Below, piece by piece: positions 29,855 to 38,252 of a DNA stretch of 64,000 bases. Position 1 is the first letter of the stretch. Every line of letters starts with the position of its first letter. The translations under genes were made by a program, and so were the position numbers. The DNA lies in contig NZ_CP048833.1 in NCBI RefSeq assembly GCF_012971725.1, forward strand, positions 2,480,001 through 2,544,000. The letters run 5' to 3'. Origin of the DNA: Pseudomonas multiresinivorans (GTDB taxonomy: Bacteria > Pseudomonadota > Gammaproteobacteria > Pseudomonadales > Pseudomonadaceae). The notes under the pieces are model-generated. The model worked only from the letters and a program-made list of their open reading frames with translations. It was not told the origin of the DNA and did no database searches.

Positions 29855-31581
29855 TGTTCTTCACCCGCCTTATCGACAGCGAAGACCCGCAGCAACTCAA
29901 GGCTTCACTGCGCTGGCTGTACGGCTTCGTACGGCCGCACAAGGTGGCGATTGCCGGGCTTCTCGGATTGTCGTTCTGCGCATCCCTGCTGGTGCTCGCT
30001 CAGCCCTGGCTGACCAAGATGCTGATCGACGACGGCCTGCTGGCGAAGAACTTCCCGGTGCTGGTAACGGTGGCCGTGGCGATGATCGTTGTCGGTCTGG
30101 TGGGTACGGCGTTGTCCGGGGTCAACCGCTTCCTGCACACGCGGTTGTCCGGGCGTATTCTGTTCTCCCTGCGCGATGCGCTGTATCGACACCTGCAGAC
30201 GCTTTCGCCGAGCTTCTTCGGCCGCCGCCGCATCGGCGACCTGATGTCCCGGCTGGACGGCGACGTCGCCGAGATCCAGCGCTTCGCCGTGGACTCGCTG
30301 TTCTCCGCCGTCTCCAGCGTGATCGGTCTGATCGGCGCATTGGCACTGCTGCTCACGCTGTCCTGGCAATTGTCGCTGCTGGTGGCGCTGCTGATTCCCC
30401 TGGACGTGCTCTGGCTGCGCTGGATGCGGCGCAAGGTGGAGCGCGAGGCGCGTGGCTTGCGCGAGCGTTCGGCGGACCTTTCGTCCTTCTTCGTCGAGAC
30501 CTTGCCGGCGATGAAATTCATCCAGTCCGCCGGCCAGCAGAACCGCGAAGCCGGGCGCCTGGAAGGCCTGGGGCAGGGTTATCTGGGCCAGTTGCTGCGC
30601 CTGCAACTCACCGAGTTCTTCACCCAGGCCGTGCCGGGAACGCTGATGTCGCTGTCCCGCGCCTGCGCCTTCCTGGTCGGCGGTTACTGGGTGGTGCAGG
30701 GCACCTGGCAACTGGGTTCGCTGATCGCCTTTTCCACCTACCTGGGCATGGCCATCGGGCCGGTGCAGAGCCTGCTTGGCCTGTACGTCACGTTGCAGCG
30801 CATGACGGTCAGCCTTGGCCGGGTGATGGAGCTGCGCGGCGAGGAGGCCAGCATCGTTTCACCGGTCACTCCACGGGCTATGCCGGCGGTTGGCGAGCTG
30901 CGCCTGGAGAACCTGAGCTACGCCTGGCCGGGCCGTGCGCAAGCTGTATTGCAGGACGTGCAGGCGGTGATTCCTGCCGGCCTCAAGGTCGCGCTGAGCG
31001 GCCCGTCCGGCGTTGGCAAGAGCACCCTGATCGACCTGTTGCAGCGCTTCTACGATCCCGACCAGGGGCGCATCCTGCTCGACGGTATCGATCTGCGCGA
31101 ACTCGACCTGCAAGCCCTGCGCCGGCGCGTGGCGGTGGTCAGCCAGGACATCGTGCTGTTCCGCGGCAGCCTCGCTGACAACCTGGCCTACAGCGCGCCC
31201 GAGTCGAACCGCGAAGCCATTGAGCAGGCCGCTCGCGCCGCGCAGCTGGACAGCCTGATCGCCAGCCTGCCTGAAGGTCTCGACAGCCCGCTGGGCGAGC
31301 GCGGCCAGCAGTTGTCCGGAGGGCAGAAGCAACGCATCGCCATTGCCCGCGCGCTGCTGCAGGACCCGCTGATCCTGGTGCTGGACGAGGCCACTTCGCA
31401 GGTGGACGAGAGCACCGAGCGCGAAGTGATCGCGGCCATCGACCAGTTGTTTGCCGGGCGTACGCGATTGCTGATCAGCCACCGTACTTCGACGTTGGCC
31501 GCCGCCGACCTGTACCTGGAGTTGCAGGACGGACAGATGCGCGTGCGCGCAGCGCAGCCGGTGCAGCGACATGAGGCCTGA
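29854..31581 (+). CDS. qhpF: ABC exporter, QhpF-like
   Basis: 575-residue half-transporter with six membrane helices in residues 1 to about 320 fused to an ATPase domain (Walker A GPSGVGKST, signature LSGGQKQRI, Walker B ILVLDEATS). Multidrug or lipid-type exporters look similar. The identification as QhpF rests on its coupling to a small subtilase and an FAD monooxygenase, the set that matures the gamma subunit of quinohemoprotein amine dehydrogenase. In that system it moves the processed subunit to the periplasm. It overlaps the next gene by 11 bp. Confidence 0.75.
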   Translation: MFFTRLIDSEDPQQLKASLRWLYGFVRPHKVAIAGLLGLSFCASLLVLAQPWLTKMLIDDGLLAKNFPVLVTVAVAMIVVGLVGTALSGVNRFLHTRLSGRILFSLRDALYRHLQTLSPSFFGRRRIGDLMSRLDGDVAEIQRFAVDSLFSAVSSVIGLIGALALLLTLSWQLSLLVALLIPLDVLWLRWMRRKVEREARGLRERSADLSSFFVETLPAMKFIQSAGQQNREAGRLEGLGQGYLGQLLRLQLTEFFTQAVPGTLMSLSRACAFLVGGYWVVQGTWQLGSLIAFSTYLGMAIGPVQSLLGLYVTLQRMTVSLGRVMELRGEEASIVSPVTPRAMPAVGELRLENLSYAWPGRAQAVLQDVQAVIPAGLKVALSGPSGVGKSTLIDLLQRFYDPDQGRILLDGIDLRELDLQALRRRVAVVSQDIVLFRGSLADNLAYSAPESNREAIEQAARAAQLDSLIASLPEGLDSPLGERGQQLSGGQKQRIAIARALLQDPLILVLDEATSQVDESTEREVIAAIDQLFAGRTRLLISHRTSTLAAADLYLELQDGQMRVRAAQPVQRHEA

Positions 31582-32242
31582 GCTGCGGGTTGGGGTGGTC
31601 GATAGCGGTTTTGCCGAGTCGCAGTCAGCGAGCGTCAGCGCTGCGCGCCGTTTCTTCCTCACCGACACCGGCCATGCTGAAGGCGAATTCCAGGTGGATG
31701 CCCTTGGCCACGGAAGCGCTGTCTGCGAAGCCATCCTTTCCGGTGCGCCGGATGCACGCCTGTCTGTCGCCCAGGTCTTCGACGAACGCGGCGTGACCAG
31801 CCCGTTGCAGATCGCCGCCGCGCTGCACTGGCTCGGCGAGCAGGGCGTGCGGGTGATCAACCTGAGCCTGGGCGTGCGCCAGGATCGGCTGATCCTCCGG
31901 GAAGCGGTGGCCGAGCTGATCGAAGCTGGCGTGCTGGTGTGCGCGTCCAGCCCGGCGCGGGGTGAACCGGTGTTTCCGGCGGGCTATCCCGGTGTAGTTC
32001 GAGTGACGGGTGATGCGCGCTGCGGTGAAAAAGAGTGGTCGTGGCTGGATAGTCCGCAGGCGGATTTCGGCGCAGCAGTGAAGGTCGGCGGGCGCTCCGG
32101 GGCGAGCCTGGGGTGTGCGGCTTTTTGCGGGCATCTGGTGGCATTGCTGGTGGAACGACCCGAGCTTTCCAATGTGCAGCTCATTGAAGTGATGCGCGAG
32201 CGGGCGGCGTTTCAGGGGATCGAGCGGAAGGTGGGGTTGTGA
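31571..32242 (+). CDS. qhpE: Small subtilisin-like protease, QhpE-like
   Basis: 223-residue S8 peptidase without signal peptide or propeptide, so probably cytoplasmic. Catalytic Asp11 (VGVVDSG), His47 (ALGHGSA) and Ser179 (SGASLGC) are present. The oxyanion asparagine usually found in an AAGN motif is replaced by serine (CASSPARG). QhpE removes the leader peptide from the crosslinked gamma subunit in quinohemoprotein amine dehydrogenase maturation, and this small, signal-less form fits it. It overlaps the ABC gene by 11 bp. Confidence 0.78.
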   Translation: MRPELRVGVVDSGFAESQSASVSAARRFFLTDTGHAEGEFQVDALGHGSAVCEAILSGAPDARLSVAQVFDERGVTSPLQIAAALHWLGEQGVRVINLSLGVRQDRLILREAVAELIEAGVLVCASSPARGEPVFPAGYPGVVRVTGDARCGEKEWSWLDSPQADFGAAVKVGGRSGASLGCAAFCGHLVALLVERPELSNVQLIEVMRERAAFQGIERKVGL

Positions 32243-32255
32243 GCTCGCGGCTGTT

Positions 32256-32418
32256 CCCTCTCCCCAGCCCTCTCCCTGAAGGGAGAGGGAGCAGCCCTCT
32301 GCGGGCGTTCATCTCTGGAGCTGTCCTGTTGTTTCCGGTGTGCGCGGAAATGTCCCAGCGCACCGAACAGTCCCCTCTCCCTTCAGGGAGAGGGTTAGGG
32401 AGAGGGTTAGGGAGAGGG
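32256..32418. repeat. GGGAGAGGG-type inverted repeats, family E
   Basis: CCCTCTCCCTGAAGGGAGAGGG near 32270 and again near 32374, followed by tandem GGTTAGGGAGAG copies. It fills the 186-bp gap between the protease and monooxygenase genes, and its last copies run close to the start of the latter. Confidence 0.8.
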
Positions 32419-32428
32419 CAGCCGCAGC

Positions 32429-33745
32429 ATGAGTAACCTCCCCATCCTGATCCTCGGCGCCGGCCCCGCAGGAGCGGCTGTCGCCCTCGGCCTGCGCCGT
32501 CTCGGTCATCCCGTCACAGTGATCAGCGAATGGCGCCGCTTCGCCGCCGTCGAAGGTGTCTCCCAGCGCGTACTCGAAGGCCTGCGCAATGCCGGCTTGC
32601 GGCATGCGCTGGAGTGCGCCGCGCCACCGTCGCAGCGTCGCGTGCACTGGAACGGCGCGGAAAGCGCGCAGAACATCGAATGCGTCCTCGACCGTCCGCG
32701 CTTCGATGCCGGGCTGCGCGAGGACATGACGCAAGCGGGAGCCGAGCTGATCGAGTCGCAAGCGCTGGCAGTGGAGAATGACGGCACTGGTTGGTGCGTG
32801 AAGCTGGATGACGGCCGCGCAGTGCAGGGCGCCTTCCTCGTCGAAGCTCGCGGCCGCCAGGCGCCATTGAATCAAAAGGGCCAGAAGGCCCGACGCGGCC
32901 CGGAAACCCTCAGCCTGCTCAATCGCTGGCAGGGCGAGCCCGGTCCTTTGGCGACCGCGGTGGAGAGCCTGCCCGACGGCTGGGCGTGGATGGCGCGGCT
33001 GGAGGATGGGCGCTGCTACTGGCAGCTCACCCTGGATGTCGCCAGCAGCCAGTTGCCGCCCCGCGAGCAACTGCTGGATTACTGCCGCGAGCGTCGCCGT
33101 GCGTCGACGCTGGCCCGGCAATTCTTCGGTGCTGCCCAGGAGTGCGAACTGGACCTGCACGCCCGCAGCAGCACGGCGATCCTCTGCCTGGAAGCCTGTG
33201 GTGATAACTGGATTCGCGTGGGCGATGCGGCGATGGCGGTGGACCCGCTGTCGGGCAATGGCATCTTCCAGTCGCTGTCCTCGGCCTTGCAGGCGCCGCT
33301 GGTGATCAACACGCTGCTGCGCGCACCGGAGCGGGCTGAATTGGCCAAGCGCTTCCACCAGCAACGGGTCGAGCAGCTGTTCCTGCGTTTCGCCCGGATT
33401 GGCCGCGACTTCTATGCCAGCGAAGAACAGTGGAGTGGCCAGCCGTTCTGGCAGGCTCGCCGCGGGTGGCCGGACGAGCAGCCGAGTCACGCGCCGGCGG
33501 ATTTCGCCAGCCTGCGCATCGAGCGTGCACCGGTCCTGAAGGGCGAGTTCGTCGATGAGGCGGAAGTGGTGGTCAGCGCCGATCAGCCGCTCGGCGTCTG
33601 GCACCTCGACGGCCTGGAGCTGGCGCCCTGGCTACGGCGGCTGCGCGCGGAGCCGGAGGCCCAGGTGCTGGCGGACCTGCCACCGGAACGGCGTCGAGCC
33701 TTCCAGGGCTGGCTGCTCGCCCAGGGCTATCGCCCGCAGCTTTAA
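32429..33745 (+). CDS. qhpG: FAD-dependent monooxygenase, QhpG-like
   Basis: 438-residue flavoprotein with the dinucleotide motif LGAGPAGAAVALGLRRLG near residues 8-25 and the second FAD motif GDAAMAVDPLSGNG around 265-278, the pattern of group A hydroxylases and halogenase-like proteins. QhpG dihydroxylates the tryptophan that becomes cysteine tryptophylquinone. Context with QhpF- and QhpE-like genes supports this. Alone, the protein could be another tryptophan or phenol hydroxylase. Confidence 0.75.
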   Translation: MSNLPILILGAGPAGAAVALGLRRLGHPVTVISEWRRFAAVEGVSQRVLEGLRNAGLRHALECAAPPSQRRVHWNGAESAQNIECVLDRPRFDAGLREDMTQAGAELIESQALAVENDGTGWCVKLDDGRAVQGAFLVEARGRQAPLNQKGQKARRGPETLSLLNRWQGEPGPLATAVESLPDGWAWMARLEDGRCYWQLTLDVASSQLPPREQLLDYCRERRRASTLARQFFGAAQECELDLHARSSTAILCLEACGDNWIRVGDAAMAVDPLSGNGIFQSLSSALQAPLVINTLLRAPERAELAKRFHQQRVEQLFLRFARIGRDFYASEEQWSGQPFWQARRGWPDEQPSHAPADFASLRIERAPVLKGEFVDEAEVVVSADQPLGVWHLDGLELAPWLRRLRAEPEAQVLADLPPERRRAFQGWLLAQGYRPQL

Positions 33746-33808
33746 CCACTTCACGGATTTTCGAGGCTGCGCCGGGCGATGATGTACGGCTGCCCGATGG
33801 AGAATCCC

Positions 33809-34336
33809 ATGGCCTTCCTGCGATCCGCCTTTGCCCTGTCGCTGATCCTGCTGACGCTCTTCGATACTTCGCTCGCGGCTTCGACGCCAGCGGTCGACAC
33901 TGCCAGCGCGGAGCGTTTCCTGCGCCAGTTGTACGCCAGCTATTCGCCGGACGGGCCGGGCGTGCCGAACCAGTCGCTGAAGCAGGAGGACGTCTACGAT
34001 GCCTCGCTGATCGCCCTGATGAAGGCCGACCAGGACGCCGCCGATGGCGAGTTGGGCTACCTGGGTGGCGACCCGCTGTGCGATTGCCAGGACTGGGGCG
34101 ACATCAAGGTGAAGTCGCTGGAGTTTTCCCCGGTGGACGACGAACGAATCAAGGCCCGGGTGGTGCTCAAGGATGCACTGACCGGGGAAGACCGCGACCT
34201 TGGCCTGCTGTTGCATCGCACGGCCGGGGGCTGGCTGGTCGAGGACTGCTTCAATGAGCAGGGCAGCCTGGCCGAGAATCTGCGGCATAGCACCCGTGAG
34301 CTCCTGCAATTGAAGAAGGGCGCAGCCAAGCCCTGA
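33809..34336 (+). CDS. Secreted DUF3828-like protein
   Basis: 175 residues with an N-terminal signal peptide (FALSLILLTLFDTSLAAS) followed by a small domain resembling DUF3828 (AERFLRQLYASY near the start, RVVLKDALTGEDRDLGLLL, then WLVEDCF). The ATG at 33809 was chosen because GGAG lies 6 bp before it; earlier in-frame ATGs at 33779, 33782 and 33797 lack a ribosome-binding site. It is periplasmic by prediction. It follows the FAD enzyme by 63 bp and may be in the same transcript. No function is known to me. Confidence 0.75.
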   Translation: MAFLRSAFALSLILLTLFDTSLAASTPAVDTASAERFLRQLYASYSPDGPGVPNQSLKQEDVYDASLIALMKADQDAADGELGYLGGDPLCDCQDWGDIKVKSLEFSPVDDERIKARVVLKDALTGEDRDLGLLLHRTAGGWLVEDCFNEQGSLAENLRHSTRELLQLKKGAAKP

Positions 34337-34365
34337 TTGAACCTGCAGACGCGCCTCGGGTGCTT

Positions 34366-34442
34366 GTAGGGCGCATAACGCGCAAGTGTTATCCGCCGCA
34401 GGATGCACCGGCGGATAACCTGTTCCAGGTTATGCGCCCTAC
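34366..34442. repeat. REP-like inverted element, family D
   Basis: GTAGGGCGCATAACGC...TTATCCGCCG, then CGGCGGATAACC...GGTTATGCGCCCTAC, an almost symmetrical hairpin. It lies between the DUF3828-like gene and the convergent aldehyde dehydrogenase. Confidence 0.85.
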
Positions 34443-34489
34443 GGTCCTTGATTCCCGTGATTCGCGGGGGGACCGATGGTGGCGGGAAC

Positions 34490-34560
34490 GTAGGAGCGGA
34501 CTCTGTCCGCGATAGGTCCGCATCGCGCTGGCGGCCATCGCGGACAGAGTCCGCTCCTAC
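34490..34560. repeat. REP-like inverted pair, family B
   Basis: Copies at 34490-34513 (GTAGGAGCGGACTCTGTCC...) and in reverse at 34537-34560. The same family recurs at 58512-58593 and as a single arm at 51208-51231. Confidence 0.9.
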
Positions 34561-34571
34561 GAGAGCAAGGC

Positions 34572-35957
34572 TTACTTGCGGTCGATCCACACGGTCTGCG
34601 GGTTGGTGAACTCGCGCAGGCCGAAGTGCGACAGCTCGCGACCGAAGCCGCTCTTCTTCACACCGCCGATCGGTACGCGCGGGTCGGATGCGGAGAAGCC
34701 GTTGATGAACACGCCACCGCTGACCAGGCGACGGGCCATGTGCTGGGCCTTGGCCTTGTCGGCAGTCCAGATCGCGCCGGAGAGGCCGAATTCGCTGTCG
34801 TTGGCCAGTTCCAGGGCGTGCTCGGCGTCGCGGGCGATGATCAGCGAGGCGACGGGGCCGAAGATTTCCTTCTTGAACGCGGTGTTGCCCGGCTGCACGT
34901 TGGCCAGCACGGTCGGCGCGTAGTAGTTGCCTTCGCCTTCGAGCTTGTGGCCGCCCAGCAGCAGGGTGGCGCCGTCGGCGATGGCTTGCTGTACCTGGCC
35001 ATCCAGTTCGTCGCGCAGGTCGAAGCGAGCCATCGGGCCGACGAAGGTGTCGTCCGCCAGCGGGTCGCCGATCTTCAGCGCCTTGACCGCAGCCAGCAGC
35101 TTCTCGGTGAAGGCCGGAGCGATGGATTCTTCGAGGATCATGCGCTTGGCGGCGATGCACACCTGGCCGCAGTTGCCGAAGCGGCTGGCGACAGCGGCCT
35201 TCACGGCGGCGTCGAGGTCGGCGTCGGCGAGCACGATGAAGGCGTCGGAGCCGCCCAGTTCCAGGACGCACTTCTTCAGCGCGGCACCGGCCTGGGAGGC
35301 GATGGCGGCGCCTGCGCCGACACTGCCGGTCACGGCGATGGAGGCGATGCGGTCATCGGCGATGGCCTTGGAGACCAGCGGCGGCTCGACGTTCAGCACC
35401 TCGAACACGCCTTCCGGCAGGCCGGCCTGCAGCCAGGCGTCGCGCAGCTGATAGGCGCAGCCCATGACGTTCGGCGCGTGCTTGAGCACATAGGTGTTGC
35501 CGCCGAGGATGATGCTGACCGCGCCACGCATGACCTGCCAGGTGGGGAAGTTCCACGGCATCACGGCCAGGACGGGGCCCAGCGGCAGGTAGGAGATGTA
35601 CGCGCCTTCGATGCTGGTCTTCTCGTCTTCGAGCATGGCCGGGCCGTTGTCGGCGTACCACTCGCAGAGGTTGGCGCACTTGTTGATCTCGCCACGGGCC
35701 TGGGTGACCGGCATGCCCATTTCCTGGGCTTCCATGCGGGCCATCGGCTCGACGTTGGCGCGCAGCACTTCGGCCATCTTGCGCAGCACGGCGACACGTT
35801 CGGCGATGCTGGTGTCGCGCCATTGGCGGAACGCGGCATCGGTGCGGGCCAGCGAGGTTTCCAGCTGGGCGGCGTCTTCGAAGGTGTAGCGGGCCAGTTC
35901 CTGGCCGTTGGCGGGGCTGCGGGAGATGGCAGCGGGGATGGCGGCGATCTGGTTCAT
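34572..35957 (-). CDS. Aldehyde dehydrogenase, succinate-semialdehyde type
   Basis: 461-residue NAD(P)+-dependent aldehyde dehydrogenase. Glu233 (LELGGSD) and nucleophile Cys267 (NCGQVCIAAKR) are present, and the ending KKSGFGRELSHFGLREFTN is characteristic of the GabD2/Sad-like succinate-semialdehyde subgroup. It is divergent from a LysR regulator 145 bp away, which probably controls it. The substrate is inferred. It lies next to the qhp-like cluster and an aldehyde from amine oxidation is an alternative substrate. Confidence 0.82.
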   Translation of the reverse strand: MNQIAAIPAAISRSPANGQELARYTFEDAAQLETSLARTDAAFRQWRDTSIAERVAVLRKMAEVLRANVEPMARMEAQEMGMPVTQARGEINKCANLCEWYADNGPAMLEDEKTSIEGAYISYLPLGPVLAVMPWNFPTWQVMRGAVSIILGGNTYVLKHAPNVMGCAYQLRDAWLQAGLPEGVFEVLNVEPPLVSKAIADDRIASIAVTGSVGAGAAIASQAGAALKKCVLELGGSDAFIVLADADLDAAVKAAVASRFGNCGQVCIAAKRMILEESIAPAFTEKLLAAVKALKIGDPLADDTFVGPMARFDLRDELDGQVQQAIADGATLLLGGHKLEGEGNYYAPTVLANVQPGNTAFKKEIFGPVASLIIARDAEHALELANDSEFGLSGAIWTADKAKAQHMARRLVSGGVFINGFSASDPRVPIGGVKKSGFGRELSHFGLREFTNPQTVWIDRK

Positions 35958-36102
35958 GGTGAGTCCTGCTTGTTCTGTTGAGGGGCCGCAAGGCCGGTCG
36001 TTCGTCCGGGCGCACTGGCTCCGGAATGGGGCAGAAATTAAGATGCCGAACCATTCATGTAAAATGAATAATCAAGAAAGACTCTTTCTCTCGGAGAGAA
36101 TG

Positions 36103-36981
36103 ATGGACTTGACCCAGCTGGAAATCGTCCGCGCCGTCGCTACTGAAGGCAGCATCACCGCTGCCGCGACCCGTCTGCACCGCGTGCCTTCGAACCTGAC
36201 CACGCGGATCAAGCAGCTGGAAGCGGAGCTGGGCACCGAGCTGTTCATCCGCGAGAAACTGCGCCTGCGTCTGTCGCCGACCGGGCGCAGCTTCCTGGAG
36301 TACGTCGAACGCATCCTTGATCTGGTGGAGGAGGCTCGGCAGGTGGCGATGGGCGCCGAGCCCCACGGGGGCTTTTCCCTGGGCTCGATGGAGAGCACGG
36401 CGGCGGTGCGCATCCCGGAGATGCTTGCGCGTTACCACCAGCATTGCCCGAAGGTGCAGCTGGACCTCTCCACCGGCCCCTCGGGCGAGATGATCGACGG
36501 GGTGCTCTCCGGCCGTTTCATCGCTGCCTTCGCCGATGGCCCGGCCAACCACCCGCAACTGGACGGCCAGCCGGTATACCGCGAGGAACTGGTGCTGATG
36601 AGCGCCAAGCACCATGCGCCGGTGCATGACGCGCGGGACGTGGCGGGGGAGACGGTATTCGCCTTCCGCGATACCTGCTCCTACCGCAAGCGCCTGGAGG
36701 GCTGGTTCGCCGAGCACCGCGTGGTACCGGGCAAGATCGTCGAGATGGAGTCCTACCACGGCATGCTCGCCTGCATCGCAGCGGGCGGTGGCGTGGCGAT
36801 CATCCCGCGGGCGATGTTCGAGAGCCTGGCCGGCGGGCGTAACGTGGCGATCCATCGCCTGGCGCCGCATCATGCCGATGCGACCACCTGGCTGTTCTGG
36901 CGGCGCGGCACCGACACACCGGCGTTGCGGGCATTTATCGGATTACTGGACGCGCCGCTGCCCGAGGCTGAGGTGGCTTGA
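36103..36981 (+). CDS. LysR-family regulator, divergent from aldehyde dehydrogenase
   Basis: 292-residue LysR protein with HTH at the N-terminus (VATEGSITAAATRLHRVPSNLTTRIKQLE) and an effector domain. The recognition helix PSNLTTRI is unusual in having N-L-T instead of the common A-V-S. GGAG at 36093-36096 fits the ATG at 36103 better than the one at 36100, and the frame open back to 35908 overlaps the dehydrogenase start. Its target is probably the divergent dehydrogenase. Confidence 0.85.
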   Translation: MDLTQLEIVRAVATEGSITAAATRLHRVPSNLTTRIKQLEAELGTELFIREKLRLRLSPTGRSFLEYVERILDLVEEARQVAMGAEPHGGFSLGSMESTAAVRIPEMLARYHQHCPKVQLDLSTGPSGEMIDGVLSGRFIAAFADGPANHPQLDGQPVYREELVLMSAKHHAPVHDARDVAGETVFAFRDTCSYRKRLEGWFAEHRVVPGKIVEMESYHGMLACIAAGGGVAIIPRAMFESLAGGRNVAIHRLAPHHADATTWLFWRRGTDTPALRAFIGLLDAPLPEAEVA

Positions 36982-37169
36982 GATCGAGCCTTTGCGCGCG
37001 CCGTTTCGCCAGCGCTACGTAACGCCCGCGAGACAGCGGTTAAAAAATCACCAACGCCTCTTGCAGCGGCTTTGCGCTGCGCTAACGTGAGTCTCTCTGT
37101 CCGTCGTGCGAAGGCGGAAACACCCTTCGCGGCAGGGCGTTTTCCCCGCTGGCCTTCTGCCCGGAGCGC

Positions 37170-38099
37170 ATGATGGAGACACGTAGCAAGAGGCGACGCG
37201 CCAATGCGTTGCAGATCACTTTGATGGGCGCGGGGCTGATGCTCTTCGCGCTGCTTCTCGCAATTGCCCTGGTCAACCTGTGGCCGCAGTCCTACCCGAA
37301 GTTTCCACCCGCTGGCGAAGTCGGCGACCCCGGCGTGCAATGCCTGATCGGCTGGTGCCCGGGGCCGGATGCGCGGCTGCTGGTGATGGTCATGGTCGCC
37401 GGGGCGCTGGGCAGTTTCGTCCATGTGGCGAAATCCTTCGGCGACTTCGTCGGCAACGACCGCTTCATGGTCAGCTGGATCTGGTGGTACCTGCTCAAGC
37501 CCTGCATCGGCATGGCGCTGGCCTTGCTGCTCTACCTGATCGTGCGCGCGGTGTTCCTTTCGGTGAACCTCGCCGGCGACTCGGCCAGCGTCAATCTCTA
37601 CGCAGTGCTGGCCATGTCCGGTCTGGTGGGGATGGCCTCCAAGCAGGGCACCGACAAGTTCGCCGAAGTGCTCGACCGGCTGTTCCGCATCCGGCACTCC
37701 GGCGGCGATGCCCGGCGCAAGGATCAGCTGGAAAACCCCGTGGCGGTCATCACCGAGGCGCAGCCGCCGGTCCTCGATGCCCAGTCGCTGTACGTGACCT
37801 TGCGCGGCAAGGGCTTCAGCCGTGGCGCGCGGGTACTGGTGAATGGCCTGGAACGCGAGACGTCGCTGCCCGACAGTACGCGCCTGGCCTTCCAGCTGTT
37901 GCCCGAGGATGTGGCCGCTGCCGGCAGCCTGGCTGTGGTGGTGGTCAATCCGCCGCCCGGCGGTGGGCCTTCGGCGTCGCTGATGCTGGAGGTGAGCGCA
38001 CCGCCTGTACCCGAACCGGAAGCAGAGCCGGCGAAGGCCGGGCCGGTGGCGATGGTGGTGGCGTCGGCCGAAGAAGATTCGGCGGTGGCGCTGCACTGA
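37170..38099 (+). CDS. Membrane protein with C-terminal IPT/TIG-like domain, unknown function
   Basis: 309 residues. Hydrophobic helices at about residues 16-37, 70-90 and 109-132, with another weakly hydrophobic stretch near 143-156, make up the N-terminal half. The C-terminal half has an IPT/TIG-like immunoglobulin fold pattern (LYVTLRGKGFSRGARVLVNG...ETSLPDSTRLAFQLLP) and ends in a Pro/Ala/Glu-rich tail. A second ATG at 37173 is possible. It stands alone between a LysR gene and a terminator. I do not recognise a named family. Confidence 0.65.
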   Translation: MMETRSKRRRANALQITLMGAGLMLFALLLAIALVNLWPQSYPKFPPAGEVGDPGVQCLIGWCPGPDARLLVMVMVAGALGSFVHVAKSFGDFVGNDRFMVSWIWWYLLKPCIGMALALLLYLIVRAVFLSVNLAGDSASVNLYAVLAMSGLVGMASKQGTDKFAEVLDRLFRIRHSGGDARRKDQLENPVAVITEAQPPVLDAQSLYVTLRGKGFSRGARVLVNGLERETSLPDSTRLAFQLLPEDVAAAGSLAVVVVNPPPGGGPSASLMLEVSAPPVPEPEAEPAKAGPVAMVVASAEEDSAVALH

Positions 38100-38121
38100 G
38101 CCACGGGTGGCTTTGGCCTCT

Positions 38122-38145
38122 GCAGGAGCGAGCTTGCTCGCGAAC
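38122..38145 (+). repeat. REP-like single arm, family A
   Basis: GCAGGAGCGAG...TTGCTCGCGAAC, one mismatch from the family A element; the partner downstream is only a remnant (GTTCGCTCCTAT near 38174). Confidence 0.8.
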
Positions 38146-38209
38146 CGCGTCACGCCGGTGCTGCCGGTAGAACCGTTCGCTCCTATCCCAAACAGGAGAT
38201 ACGGAAACG

Positions 38210-38236
38210 AAAAAGGCCCCGCAATGGGGCCTTTTT
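38210..38236. terminator. Bidirectional rho-independent terminator
   Basis: AAAAAGGCCCC-GCAAT-GGGGCCTTTTT, a perfect 11-bp stem with A and T tracts on the two sides. It serves both the plus-strand TIG-domain gene and the minus-strand permease. Confidence 0.9.
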
Positions 38237-38252
38237 CATGGGCAGAACCGGG

